A stretch of DNA of 64,000 bases, from assembly GCA_028023455.1 (NCBI GenBank), contig JAQFVV010006238.1, positions 3,542,572 through 3,606,571 on the forward strand. Reading direction: 5' to 3'. The position numbers were made by a program, and so were the translations under genes. Shown here piece after piece: positions 46,377-58,509 of the stretch; position 1 is the stretch's first letter, and every line of letters begins with the position of its first letter. Below the pieces are notes generated by a model. That model worked only from the letters and a program-made list of their open reading frames with translations, did no database searches and was not told where the DNA came from. The DNA comes from Epiperipatus broadwayi. Lineage: Eukaryota; Onychophora; Udeonychophora; Euonychophora; Peripatidae.

Positions 46377-46650
46377 TATAATTTATCCAAACTGCTTCAA
46401 ACACTTTTTAGCAAAACTCTTTATTTGTACATATATATATACACCTATGTTTCGACTGACCTGCAGTCTTCTTCAGAGCAAGTTTATTTTGATCTTCTAA
46501 AAAAAAAAACCATTTTTTTAATTTTATTTAGAAGATCAAAATAAACTTGCTCTGAAGAAGACTGCAGGTCAGTCGAAACGTAGGTGTATGTATATGTACA
46601 AATAAAGAATTTTGCTCAAAAGTGTTTGAAGCGGTTTGGATAAATTGTAT
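46377..46650. repeat. Foldback family F4 with two hammerhead-like cores
   Basis: Arms of ~122 bp (46,377-46,500 and 46,529-46,650) flank an A/T loop. Each arm has CUGAAGA, one A, the perfect hairpin GACUG-CAGGU-CAGUC and GAAAC: minus at 46,449-46,476, plus at 46,552-46,579. AATAAAG follows about 30 bp downstream. Stem III is loopless and stem I mostly wobble, so activity is doubtful. A truncated relative lies at 12.1 kb. Confidence 0.7.
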
Positions 46651-46659
46651 TAACAAATG

Positions 46660-47500
46660 AAATATTTCCGTTTATTTATTTTTCTTTCTTTGACAATAAC
46701 TAACCCTAAATTTATCTTTGTTTTAATAATATACAATTCAAATATTTCATTTTACTTTCTTTTTGAATAGATAATATTATAGATAAGAACTCCATTTAGA
46801 AATTTATTTTCATATTTTGCAAATGTCAAAATATGAACTTTTAGAATGTCAATTGCTTCAAAAACTTATGTTTTTAATAAGTAATGTTAAGATTATCAAT
46901 ATATTACATACAAAAAAGGTTTAATTGAAAAATAAAATTTTCAAATATGGAGAGAAATATGGATAAAAGCCTCACTAAACTTGATTCAAAATTAACAGGT
47001 TATTTTAAATAATATATCTAGTATGTTTGTTTATTTCTAGGTTTGTTCACTACAGTAGATTTCGTTTATATTTCTATATACATATAGTGGATATTGCTGG
47101 ACTCATTAATACTATATTTGTTTTGTCTGTGGTTATAAATATGGATTGAGTAGCGTAATACATACTACTGGATTCTTTTATCAACATTAGTTTTCTTTGT
47201 GTTTTAATAAGTATGTAAATCAGTGTTAACCAAAACAGACATTTTAACTGCTCATGTCTTTTAATTTGTATTTAACTTCAGCAAGCAATAAGTACATATG
47301 CAGTGGTTATATGGTTGAGATTAGGATTTGTTTGTAATAATAAACTCCAACCAGCATGGAGACTTGCACTTTCAAATTAAAATAGCTGCTTATTAAGAAA
47401 TATCTAGATGGATAAACAGAATTAAAGCTAAGTATTTTTCTTCTTAATTAATAAAAGTAAAGATTGAAATCGCATTACAATTGTTTTTTTCTCACTGATG
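46660..47500. other. No feature recognised
   Basis: AT-rich. No coding feature seen. Confidence 0.4.
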
Positions 47501-47519
47501 AAATGTTTATTCATCTAAA

Positions 47520-47945
47520 AAAAACACAGATACAGTAAAATACATGAAATTACAGGAGCAACATGGTAAGAGGGGAAGGATACATTTAAAAAGAGAATGA
47601 GAAGTGGAGAGGGGAAATGGTGTGTAGTCCAAGCTGGTCAGAAAAATGCATGTCTTCGTGATTGAGTCCTATGACAGAGGCTGAGAGGATGGGAGTTGGA
47701 GGATTGCCCAAGTGTCTGTGAGGAGTGGGGGTGGGGCTAGTTTGGCATCTCCAGTTTTGAGAGTGCGAATTAGGTCCAAGAGCTTTTGATTGACTGGATG
47801 TACTCTCTGGTCAAGGACAATGGCATATCGGAGCAACCAGAGAGCATAGATGAGAAAAACTGATAGTCTAATAGCTGTGAAGACCCCTGTTTCTATGGAT
47901 TCTTGGAGGTTGAAGATGGTATTCCTGTGTGAGGTTGTTTTTTCT
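47520..47945 (-). mobile_element. Unidentified retroelement coding fragment, GC-rich
   Basis: The minus-strand frame from about 47,945 to 47,665 reads ETGVFTAIRLSVFLIYALWL, then RYAIVLDQRVHP, TGDAKLAPPPLLTDTWAIL and a stop. It is notably GC-richer than its surroundings, which suggests a recent arrival or strong codon bias. The fragment at 37.5-37.9 kb is its diverged homologue. The 3' region to 47,520 is non-coding. Probably the 3' end of a retrotransposon; clade unknown. Confidence 0.5.
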
Positions 47946-48274
47946 TTATTTTACATTCATCAAAACAATACGATGAACATCTGTTTGATTAAGGAACCAA
48001 AATAATTTTGCAATTAATTATTTATTTTTTAATTTTTTATGTACAAAGTATATTGAAATTAACTTTTATAATTACATGCCCATTAAAACTACATCTTTGT
48101 TTCTACAAAGTAGTGTTATTGTTTTTGGTTACTTATTTTTGACAAAATTAGAAATAAATTCAGTAATCTGTCAGACAGACCCGTTTATTTCAGTTTAAAT
48201 AATTCACTTCAAAATGTTAATATTTAAGTTATTATGGATTCTGATATTCATATAAATACTTTTTTTTTTTTATT

Positions 48275-48780
48275 AAGAGAAATTTATTATACGATACAAA
48301 CCAATATACAAATTCATTATTACATGCCAATACAATATAACACAAATTGATTTATCTTGTTACATTACGTTTTCAGATGTGAATAACACAGTTTTAACGT
48401 GTCTATTTTTATGTATGTAGATGCTTCCCCAGTGGTTTAATTCTGTAGACTTAGCAATCATCTTCTTTACTTAAGTTTTTCCAAATGGCATTCACTAAAT
48501 AATCTGGAGCTATTAAATTGTCTCTTTGTTTGATTTTTTCTACGATTTTTCTTAGTTCCATTCCCTGCGGATCTACCAATTTCCTGATAGTGATTTTCCA
48601 TCATATGCACCATAACGCAAAGTACATGAACATTGTAAGCCTTATTTCTGCACAAATGCCTTACTTGATGCATCTTTTAATGGGTATAAATTGCCCAAAT
48701 GGATTGTTTATCCATCTTGTAATGAGCGTTTTTTATATGCATTTTTCTTCTTTTTTATATAGACTTTAAAGATACAAACA
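48275..48780 (-). pseudogene. Coding fragment with poly(A)-like 3' end, possible retrocopy
   Basis: On the minus strand, one frame reads MHQVRHLCRNKAYNVHVLC, then another takes over near CACTATCAGG: KLVDPQGMELRKIVEKIKQR, DNLIAPDYLVNAIWKNL and a stop near 48,448. The second reading is typical globular protein. About 150 bp downstream are AATAAA and an A11 run (48,261-48,275), as in a reverse-transcribed mRNA. The frame change could instead be a splice acceptor (CTATCAG). I do not recognise the protein, and I found no clear TSD. Confidence 0.35.
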
Positions 48781-48789
48781 CATGCAAGT

Positions 48790-49245
48790 AACTAAGTTGT
48801 GAGCATGTGATAATCCATCTCAATATATACGTTTATATAACATCTCCAGTTGTGTATTTAAAATGTTCAGGCTTATATATAGATATCTAGGTAGTAACGA
48901 CAAAATCCAATAGCATCAAAATTGTAATATATCTATCTTCCAAATGTTGAAAATCATCATAGTATCAAGAAGAAATAAAATAGTTCATTGAGAAAAACAG
49001 TAATTTAAATGTAGACAAGAATAGGAATCAAATTAAAGTATTTTTTCGTTGTTAGAACTTATTCAGCAATTACCGTTTGCATTCTTTGATTTAAATGATA
49101 AATGTCTGAAGAACCATAATCTTACAATATTGCCATCAAAATTTTTTTTGATAAGAACAAGCCTTTTTAATAATAATAAAAAAATCATGATTAATTTCTT
49201 AGTGGATCACAATGTTGGAGGATGGTAAGAGCCCGCTGATTGCAG
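48790..49245. other. No feature recognised
   Basis: AT-rich. The 5' limit of the next RTE copy is uncertain and may extend into this stretch. Confidence 0.35.
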
Positions 49246-49249
49246 ATCT

Positions 49250-51130
49250 TCATTTGATGATGATTTTTTATTTAAACTGCAGACGACTTTCAAATCAAGA
49301 AAGATCTGTCTAATGTTAAATAAGATATTGTTAGACATTTTGAAATTAGAAGAAAATATGAAGACGATTTGAGAAATGAACATGTCCTTTATTATAAAGA
49401 CAAGAATATTGAAAGCAGTCAAGCGTTTTTAGCTGAGAGGTTAGTGCAGCTGCCTTGCAGGCAGTTGGTTGCAGACAGTTGTTGCGGGTTTGCCTCCCGG
49501 CCGATGCTATGACATATAAAAAAAAAGAAAAAGAATATTGAAAGCACTACTGGAATGGGATTTATTTTAAATAAAAAAGTGGAAGAATAACATTGTGGAG
49601 ATTCGTGGTATATTAGACAGAGTGCCAACATTAGTTACCCAAATTAATCAAAGATTCCAAGTACAACTATTTTTATATGGATATATAAAATGTTTTTAAC
49701 TGTCATGGTAGACATTCATCTTACAATTGCCAAACAGTTGATTGATAAAAACACTTTTAATATTTGGATATGGTGGCAGAAATGAAAGAGAATACAGACA
49801 TATACCATTCATAGAAAAAGAAAAACTATATCGTGAATTCCTTTTTTGAGAAAATGTTATATGGAAATGGACATTAATAGCATACAAATGAAAGTATAGC
49901 AGAATTGTATTATATTTTGCTAAGAGAAAATATGCATTTCATGATTGTAATGTTCTTAATACATTTAATACAGGCAGTAACCATCAATTAGTGAGATGTA
50001 AGATGCATATTAATGCAAAACTAGAAAATCTTTTGTCTGTTATTTTACCAGGGGTTTAAACTCAGCAGGGCTGATGTTTTGATGAAAAGATGCTAAATAA
50101 TTCTTTCATTATAAGAATCATCAAACATACCATTAAAAATCTGATCTTATAGAAAATTTAAAGGAAATAGACTGATTTAATTCATTGACATTGTGAAATA
50201 TATCTATCTATAATCCCTTTGATCTCTAGTTAGTGTTACAATCAAATACAAAAAGAATTATTTCTATAATTTTTTTTTCTGAGGCAAGAGAATGAAGAAA
50301 AGAAGAAATATTAAAATTCGAAAAAATGATCTATTAAGAAGAATCTTATAAAATTATATGAAAAAGAGTTAGTAATGATATAAGAAAATATAATTGTGAA
50401 TTGGTAAAGAATGTTACAGAAAACATAAAAGTTCAAAAGTATAAACATTTTGATATTGGAAGGAAAATGTGGAACTATTATTACAAAAAGAAATGACATC
50501 ATGAAATGTGTGGAGGAGTTTCATAAAGAAATATATAGCAATAAAGAATTAGAAAACAAAATATTCCTTTCAAGTACTACATCTTCTGAATTGCTGAGAA
50601 TTTTAAATGAAGAAATGAGTCATTTAATTAAATCTTTGAAGAAGGGAAAAGTTTCAGGGAATGATGAAATTATAATTGATATCTTAAAAGAAACAAGTGA
50701 GGAAATAGAAACATTGTTGGCAAAGTTATATAGTAATATAATATTTAAGAAAGGTGATGAAGAAACTATTACAAATGTCGGATCTATCAGTCTTGTACAG
50801 TTTTATACAAAATCTTTATCAAATCATTACAACTCATCTGCATTGAAGTTTGGATTTTAATCGACCAAAAGAACAAACTGGATTTAAAAATGGTTTTAGC
50901 ACAGGACATCACATTCAAACATTGGGAAACATTATAGAAAAGTCCAATGAATATGAGTTACCTCTGCATTTGTAGATTATGAAAATTTTACATTTGATTC
51001 TATAAACATTTCTGCAGTGATTAAAGCATTGTATTACCAAGATATAGACTTAGGAAGTTGTTTTATTTTGAAGAATGTTTATCAAAATGCAACACCACTG
51101 ATTAGATTACTTTACGGTATTTCATTAAAA
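49250..51130 (+). mobile_element. RTE-type non-LTR retrotransposon (endonuclease to RT), degenerate
   Basis: Endonuclease pieces: NEHVLYYKDKNIES up to 49,417, interrupted by a SINE, then TTGMGFILNKKVEE, VEIRGILDRVPTLVTQINQR, FGYGGRNERE and HDCNVLNTFNTGSNHQLVR near 49,930-50,000. Linker and RT start: the open frame 50,450-50,860 (CVEEFHKEIYSNKELENK, SLKKGKVSGNDE, FKKGDEETITN). RT continues NRPKEQTGFKNGFSTGHHIQ near 50,865-50,920. Homology ends near 51,130, so the 3' half is missing. Inactivated by stops and shifts. Confidence 0.75.
49418..49530 (+). mobile_element. tRNA-derived SINE (family S1) with 16 bp TSD
   Basis: 113 bp flanked by AAGAATATTGAAAGCA (49,402-49,417 and 49,531-49,546). It has AGCTGAGAGGTTAG (A-box region), the CTGCC-TTGCA-GGCAG arm, a decayed B box GGGTTTGCCTCC and an A-rich tail. 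Inserted into the RTE endonuclease region. Confidence 0.85.
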
Positions 51131-51139
51131 AATTGACAA

Positions 51140-54110
51140 TCAAAACAACGTCACTGTATTTTCAGTATTGAAATGAAATTTTTATACATAAAAGTTGTTT
51201 ATAAAATTTTTGTATTTATTAAGGTAGCATTTTAAAATAAAGCAATTTTTAGTGCAATAATCAAGAGAAATTTAAGATTTCAGCCTTCATTTGTTTTGCT
51301 TTCTATTTTATTTAACTGTAAAAATTTGCTGGGAATTAATCATGAACTTTAGCGAAACATATTTTTTAACAAATATATCTTCGTTTATTGTACAACACTG
51401 AAAATATATTGAACTGATATCAACATGATTTGAAATTCTGCCCACTAATATTGTTAGACTGGACAAACCTGAAGTATTGCATTGTCATTGATATGTAAAA
51501 ATTGTACAAAATTTGAAGAAAATACATTTAAAAGTGTGTTAAAAATCAGTTACAAAAATTTTAGCCAAATAAACAAACAGAATTTGTAAGTCAAAATGGT
51601 TGAAAGAGTCTTAAATTTTTGATATACTGAGTATTCAAGAATGATGTTGAATTTAGCTAAAAAAGATACGACAAAGGAATATTACAATGCTAGAAAATAC
51701 ATAGCAGTACCAGCGACATATTTCAAGCACTATCAGGATAAAGAATTGGAAAACTGCAGAGATATTCATAAGATTTTATCTGAGTGAAATAGAAAAAAAT
51801 CATAGCTTTTAAATTACATAATGAGGAATTTGGGATGTATGTAATTGTTTATAATGTAAATTAAAACTGATATGAATAAAGAGGCTAGTTATTACATATA
51901 AAGAAACTGACATGTTATTAGAATCAAATATATTAATCTTTCCATTATACATTCTAATGCCATTCGGGTAACATTTCATGCTTTTCATTCTTAATTTTTT
52001 GTCACATTTTTGAAAATATTTATAGATGTAAATTTAACAATAAATAATTTTAAAAATAATATTTTAACGTTGTAAATATACAAAAAAGAACTAAAAAACT
52101 GAAATACATAATTACTACAGTAAGTTTCATTATGTGCTTTTGATGACAAAAATCCACTTGAAATACAAATTATTTAAGTTCCATTTACACAAAGCAACAA
52201 AATTATATTTTAAATTTTCACTTAGTATTGCAAAATAAGTAATAAAAAATAGTAGTTGTAATGATATTGCTGTATGTCTGTTTTTTTTTTTTGGCTAATG
52301 ATAATTTTCTATTTGAAGTTATAAAACTGTCCTTAATCTAGATTCTTTTAAAAATAGATATGTAGTGAAATAAAATCTTTATCTAAACATTGTATTGTTA
52401 TGATTTGTTTTCAGATAATTTTACAAAAATAATAATAAATATATGCAAACTATGGTTGGTTAGCTTATGATTTTCAATTTCAATTTTCAAATAAAAGGTG
52501 AGTTCATGCAAGCTCAAGGATTACTTTGAAAACAAAGGTTTTTTTTTTTACTTGAAGCATGCTCATATCCTTTGAAGACCCATCTATTTTTTGTTAAATG
52601 TTTTTCTGTATGATTCTGACATTCACGTATTTTAGTCAGAATTAGTAAATTAAATATATTTTACTTCAAATTTTTACTATCAAATGAAAGCAATATTGGC
52701 ATAAAGATTGCTACAAATGAGTCACTTATATGTGTTCTGATATAGTCACTACAAAAATGCTTATTTTTAGGTGTTTTGGGTGTCATGAGGGCACTGCTAT
52801 CGCTTCAGCATTTAAAAACTATTTTGCGATTATCTATAATATCAGTCTACTGTATGTAGTTTTTTCTTGCATAGTAATTAATTAAAATCATTAATTAAAA
52901 AAAGTATGAAGATATCAGTGTTGTATGGACCTCTACAAAATTTGATTAAAAAGCAAACTGCCAATGTCTTTTATGGATCTTGAAACAAACTAAAAATGTC
53001 CGATTAGTAGATTATTTGACCTGAATGCTATTCTGAGTGTGTGCTTTGTATTGGTATTTCGAAAAAAAAATTCGTAATTTTCAGTAATTTATTTACATAT
53101 TTAAACTTATAAAAATATCTTGATACTCTATCATTTTGGATAATAATATAAAATACCGAAACAGAGTTTAAATATATTGAATAAATTAATTAAAACTGTG
53201 TATACTTTTGACATGTGCACATCATAATCATGGGTATTTTTCTCAACAAAAGACCCACACGTGTTGAAAATATATTTGGTTTAACCAATTTTATTCAGTA
53301 TATTTAAGTTCTGTTTTGGTATTTTATATTATTATACTTAAGTTTATTTGTGCAATATATTTGTAAAATATTTATTTTAAATGTTAGATTTTATTTGAAA
53401 TTATTTATTTTTAAGAAGTCATTAAAATGTAGTTATGATGAATCGGAAGCTGTTTTTTATTGGCTAACAAGAATGGCTTTCATAAGCGGTGGTCAAGAAA
53501 TTTATTGTAAAATTTTAATAATAAATTTAACTTTAAATTTTAAGACATATTTTCATTCTTTTACATTGTCTCAATTAAAATTCATTCTTATTTTAACAAT
53601 GGAATTCAAATAAATATTTTATGCTACAATTTTTACGAAATGACAAGAATATAATCCAGTAACGAAATGTGATTTTATTACACTTAAGAACTTCCTTTAT
53701 TACTTTATTTTTCTATTTTTCAAAGTTTAAGTATTAACTTTTAGAATGTGTGTCATGTGACAGCTTACATTTGTAACAAATAATGTAAAGTTTATCAATA
53801 TATGATGTAGCAAAAAGTTATGATGCAAATATAAATGAAGTCATCAGTAATATCATTCAAATAAGATAAGAAGGAAGTGATTTTGAACAGGTTATTATGA
53901 GTTATTGAAGCAATATAATCAATTTGAAGGACCTCATATATATGAATGGAAGAGTTTTAATGTATATTATTGAGCTGCTGTGTTATTATTTGTTGTATTT
54001 ATTTCAGTATCATTGTGGAGATAAAACATAAACTTAAATAGCATTAAGATGCATATGAAATTATTTATAATATTAGAATTTATAAGAAGTTAGTTAAAAT
54101 TATAGAATAT
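51140..54110. other. No feature recognised
   Basis: Nearly 3 kb of AT-rich sequence. The slightly GC-richer segment at 52,775-52,812 after TTTTTAG looks exon-like but has no donor, so I do not call it. Confidence 0.4.
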
Positions 54111-54112
54111 AA

Positions 54113-54272
54113 TTAGAAGTAACATGTGAGATAGATGGATGAAATAAGAAAGTATGCAGGGGTGATGTGGAGAAGAGAAGCTAAAGATCGGAGAAGATGG
54201 ATTAAACTTGAAGAGACTTTCATCCTGCAGTGGATTGATAATGGTTGATGGTGATGATGATGATGAACATAA
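54113..54272 (+). mobile_element. RTE 3' end fragment
   Basis: Begins ACATGTGAGATAGATGGATG (the VRWMDE region) and ends with CATCCTGCAGTGGATTGATA and a GAT-rich tail (54,244-54,266). About 155 bp, close to the 13.7 kb copy. Confidence 0.8.
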
Positions 54273-54279
54273 ATAAGAT

Positions 54280-55110
54280 ACTCCAATCCAGAAAGTTGAA
54301 ACTTTAAATCAGTTATTGTCAAAGAATTTAACACTATGCATGTTGTGAATGCTTGATAGTAAGTTTTTTGAGTATTTATATCTGTCTCGCTTAGAAATTA
54401 ATATTATTCAAAATGTTAAAAAAATCCAATTCTTACACATTTGAATTTAACACTTTATTCTTTTTAATTTGCTAACTGTTTTAAAGAATCTACAGTTTTG
54501 ATTGGAATTAAAAATATAATTTTAATGTAAATATTAAAATTTATTATGAATTTTATTTTACATACAATGCGGTACATGTGCGTAAAGTAATTTCATTTAC
54601 TAATTACAATCATGACTTTAAAAATATGTTTTTAAAATTTAATGTAAATTTTAATAATCTATAGATGTCCGCTTACAATAATATAATGCATAAGTACATG
54701 CACACACACACATATATACATATTTGTATGTATAACTAAACCATATTTTAAAAAATAGTTATATTCTTATATTCATTATAAAATCATTTTACTCTAATAC
54801 TTTCATAAAAATAAAAACTTTGCTATTTTTAAAAACATATATTATAGAACATTACATTTTGTTGTAAATCTTTTTAGTGGATGACATGAATTAGCAGATA
54901 ATACTCGCACTTTGTTTATGATGCTTTGTTTATAATACAATACACATTTACTGTCCTGTAAGTAAGGATCCAGTATTTTTTTTTAGCCCACACATTTTTA
55001 TACGCATAGTATGCATATACAAATTAAGATTATAATATGAAAAATTTAAAAATAATAATATAGTTATTATTTATAAATTAAGAGAGCACATTTACATATA
55101 TATTTGACAA
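54280..55110. other. No feature recognised
   Basis: AT-rich with a short CA/TA run near 54,700. Confidence 0.4.
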
Positions 55111-55118
55111 GTGTGTGT

Positions 55119-55478
55119 TCATTCATTTGCACTACAAAAAAGAATATTAAAAAGGCTTCCTATATTGTACAATGAGATGTCAGATTTTGATTTTCCGTAA
55201 TATTTTTGTATCAGAAGAGAAATTTGAATGGTCTGAAGCTCTAAATAATATAGGTAAGATAAATGTATTTTTTTCTGGAGGACATTGTGTTTGAAGCACA
55301 CAAAATTGTTGGGAGATTCATCTTGTTGTAACAACCCCTTTTTAGAAACTTTGTAGTTGGAAATTGGTTTTCCTTTTCTATTCATCAAAATGTTCTTAGA
55401 GAAATTGTAATAAATTGGTGACCTTTTTGTTATTTTCTGTAATCTTATTTTAGAGTCTATGCAGCCAGGATCTGTCAC
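55119..55478 (-). CDS. Hypothetical 119-codon open frame
   Basis: The longest unexplained minus-strand frame here, rich in Lys, Ser and Tyr (MTDPGCIDSKIRLQKITK at the start). Further upstream on the same strand, a frame near 55,730-55,640 reads FEAFHELRENLKNIHSH, so the region may be a decayed transposon protein. A poly-C run (55,511-55,520) lies between them. No family recognised. Confidence 0.25.
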   Translation of the reverse strand: MTDPGCIDSKIRLQKITKRSPIYYNFSKNILMNRKGKPISNYKVSKKGLLQQDESPNNFVCFKHNVLQKKIHLSYLYYLELQTIQISLLIQKYYGKSKSDISLYNIGSLFNILFCSANE

Positions 55479-56081
55479 AAAGTTTTTCTGAAATCCACAT
55501 TGCTAGTCCTCCCCCCCCCCTCCGGATTTCTTTTTTTTTTTGCTTCCTTCTCTTTTTAAGATGGTGACATAATACGATCTCTTAACTACCTATTTGTTAA
55601 ACATTATATATGCTTTCAGTATGATCTGCAACTTCTTCATATCAGCAAATCCATGTCTTCCGAGTTCTTGGGATGACTATGTATGTTTTTCAAATTCTCC
55701 CTTAATTCATGGAAGGCTTCAAAATCTTTAATGACCCCACTTTATATAGTATATTCAGGGATATTTACACTGTTTAATTTCTATTTATTTCTTGTTGATT
55801 GAATCATCAAATACTAAATGGATGGATGTGGTTAATATATCAAAGACTAGATATATGTATGTGACTTTAACACACCAAGTAACACCTAGATTAAGAGATT
55901 GAAGCAATGCAGTGATATTTGGACATAAAAGTGCAATCTACACGTTTATGTTTTCATTGACAAATTCAAAATAATTGTATGAACTGTCTAGTAGCCCCTC
56001 TTTTACTTATTTTGTTCACTTCTATATCTATTTATCTATTTTTTTGTTTAATTAAATTGTCTTTAACTTTCAAATATTTTA

Positions 56082-56520
56082 TTATAAAGATTTTATTAGA
56101 AATTCATTGAGTATTTTTTCAAATTCTTCCCTATTTTCACATTCTTTTCCTTCTACATGTAATAATGTAATAGCCATTTTGTTTATTCTTATTTTTATAT
56201 GTCTCAAAGATTTCTCAGGATTCTCCTTTTCTGCATTGTAAAGTTCACCGCATTCTTTTTTTTTAAATATTGTCCTATTTAACATTTACTTGTCTTGTAG
56301 TTTCTACTTGTTTATTAGCTTTATCTTAAACTTTTTGAAGTATTATATTTCTATGTTTATTAATCCTATTGGTTCTACAACAACATATTATATGCTTCCT
56401 TTTTGACAATATCCATTCATAAATTTTAAATTTATTATTTTTTATAAATGCTCAATTTAATCTCATCATATATTTTTGATTCATCCCTATCGACCTTTCT
56501 CTGAATTTTATCACCTAATC
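56082..56520 (-). other. Possible non-LTR retrotransposon linker region
   Basis: The minus-strand frame 56,082-56,285 (LRHIKIRINKMAITLLHVEG, then NREEFEKILNEF) resembles the segment between endonuclease and RT, where a ...G-x-x-x-x-[ND]-R-E-E-I-x-x-x-x-x-x-F pattern is common. No catalytic motif is present, so the call is weak. Confidence 0.3.
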
Positions 56521-57239
56521 TTTGAGATCAACATAAATTCCTCATCAAACACTACATTCTAAATATCTTTTCTAATTGTTCTTTTTATCTATCAATGCGA
56601 AGCCAACAGTTTGCTTTAGATCCTGCCTCAATCATGTAAATTGCCCATTTATGAAGTGTAAAATAAAAATTGGCATAATAACTTGTACCAATATAAAAAT
56701 AAGTGATTGTCTTTCTAAGCTGCCTGCAAGGTACATGCATGTCTGGATCATGAGTTGCACCATGACATGTGACATTTATGATTCCTGCAATCATAGATTA
56801 TTTTCAATGTTCTTCCTGCCAAAATAAAATCTAGCAAACCATTTGAAAACATTTTTCAGACTCATGGTTTCATCTTTTCAGAAGCAGTTTTAATGAATTT
56901 AAAACAAAATTTAATTTTGGCATATTGCTCCTTTGAGGTTTATAATGTATGAAACACATCAACATTTTTCATGTTGTAATTTGTCATCCAAATGCATTAG
57001 TATCTTAAATTTTTATGGTAAATAGCTAAACTATGCCATACAAGCATTGATTCAGAAATGACCCTGCAGGTTTGAAGAGAGAACCAATTACCAGCCATCT
57101 TTTCATTGGAATTTGTTGTAAATATCTGTATTACCATGAATTTCAAACAAAGAGTTCTTAAGATAAGACGCACATGAGTTTTATGGTATATATTTACAGA
57201 AACCTGCTTACTACTGGTATTTATTATCTTTTTCATTGT

Positions 57240-58500
57240 TTGTAATAAATTGGTGGCAACATTTTAACATTAGTGTAGGAAAATAAAAATAAAAACCTTT
57301 TTCTTTCACTAAAGTTAAGACATTGCTATCTTTCTTCTACTACTAATGTTATTACTTAATACTTTTTAATAGTCATTAATATTTAATATATATATTTTAG
57401 GAGTGAAAATAATTTGCATCTTACAACACGCACATTTGTGAATTTGTGAATGTATGTATGGAAAAAACTTTGAGTGACATAATTTAAAACACTCTTGCAT
57501 ATAGAATTCACAAAGAGGCTGACACTGACTTAACAATAAATAAAAACAGTATTTCTGATCAATTTTTATTTTGCCTTGTTTAAATATGTTGCCAACAAAT
57601 AATATATGACAGCACAGACAATCAGCATCTCATCTAACTACAAAGCATGAAATGGTACTATTTAGTCACCAACTTTGTTAGTGCATGAAATTCCTATTAT
57701 AATTATAAATTCATTTATCATAATTTGAATACTGTATCATTAATTTTTTATTTCATATTTTTTAAAATGTCAGATTATTTTTTCTTTAAAAAAACCTTCA
57801 TGGGTAGAAATACTATAATTGACCCCCACCACTCATAGAGATGTATTGGTGTTATGTTTCAGAGAATTTTACCTGGAATTAAATCCTGTATTCACATCTT
57901 CATTATATATTGATATGATATATATATATTTGTTTTTAATAATGATGAAATTGAGATTTGCGCATTTGCTGGAACCAACCCCAATTTGATTGCTCTCTGA
58001 CTGTCAAGCCTTATTAAATATGTCTTCAATCATGTCCTGAAATCAAACTTTTCATTTTATTTTGTCTAAAAATCTTTTTATTTGTTTTAGATTTTTACAG
58101 AATAATTGAAGTTGATATTTAATTAATGTCAAATGAAGACTGATTACTTCCTTTCAAGAAGTGAATTGTAACTTTTGAGTAAATAGAAAAATTGGTTTAA
58201 TTGATAGCAGCTATAATTAGGGTGGATTTTACTTCAGTATATATATATGAAGCAATCATTTCAGGTGAAATTCAAACGGAATTAGAAATGGTAAAGTTAT
58301 TTTTAAAAAATATTACAGACTTTAGAGAAATTTCTATTATAATGAAGATATATATAGGTATGTGTGTTTCAAGTTATCGTGTACTAATAAGTTTTGATAC
58401 TGTTTATGACATGTTAACTGCTTAATAAAATTTCAAAGTATATTCTATTTATTTAATTAAAGTTTAATAAATTATATCAAAATTATAACTATTATTAAAA
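57240..58500. other. No feature recognised
   Basis: AT-rich. No supportable feature. Confidence 0.4.
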
Positions 58501-58509
58501 AAATAATGG

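Noticed and set aside
52775-52812. GC-richer segment after TTTTTAG, exon-like
   Set aside because: No donor follows and no frame is convincing.
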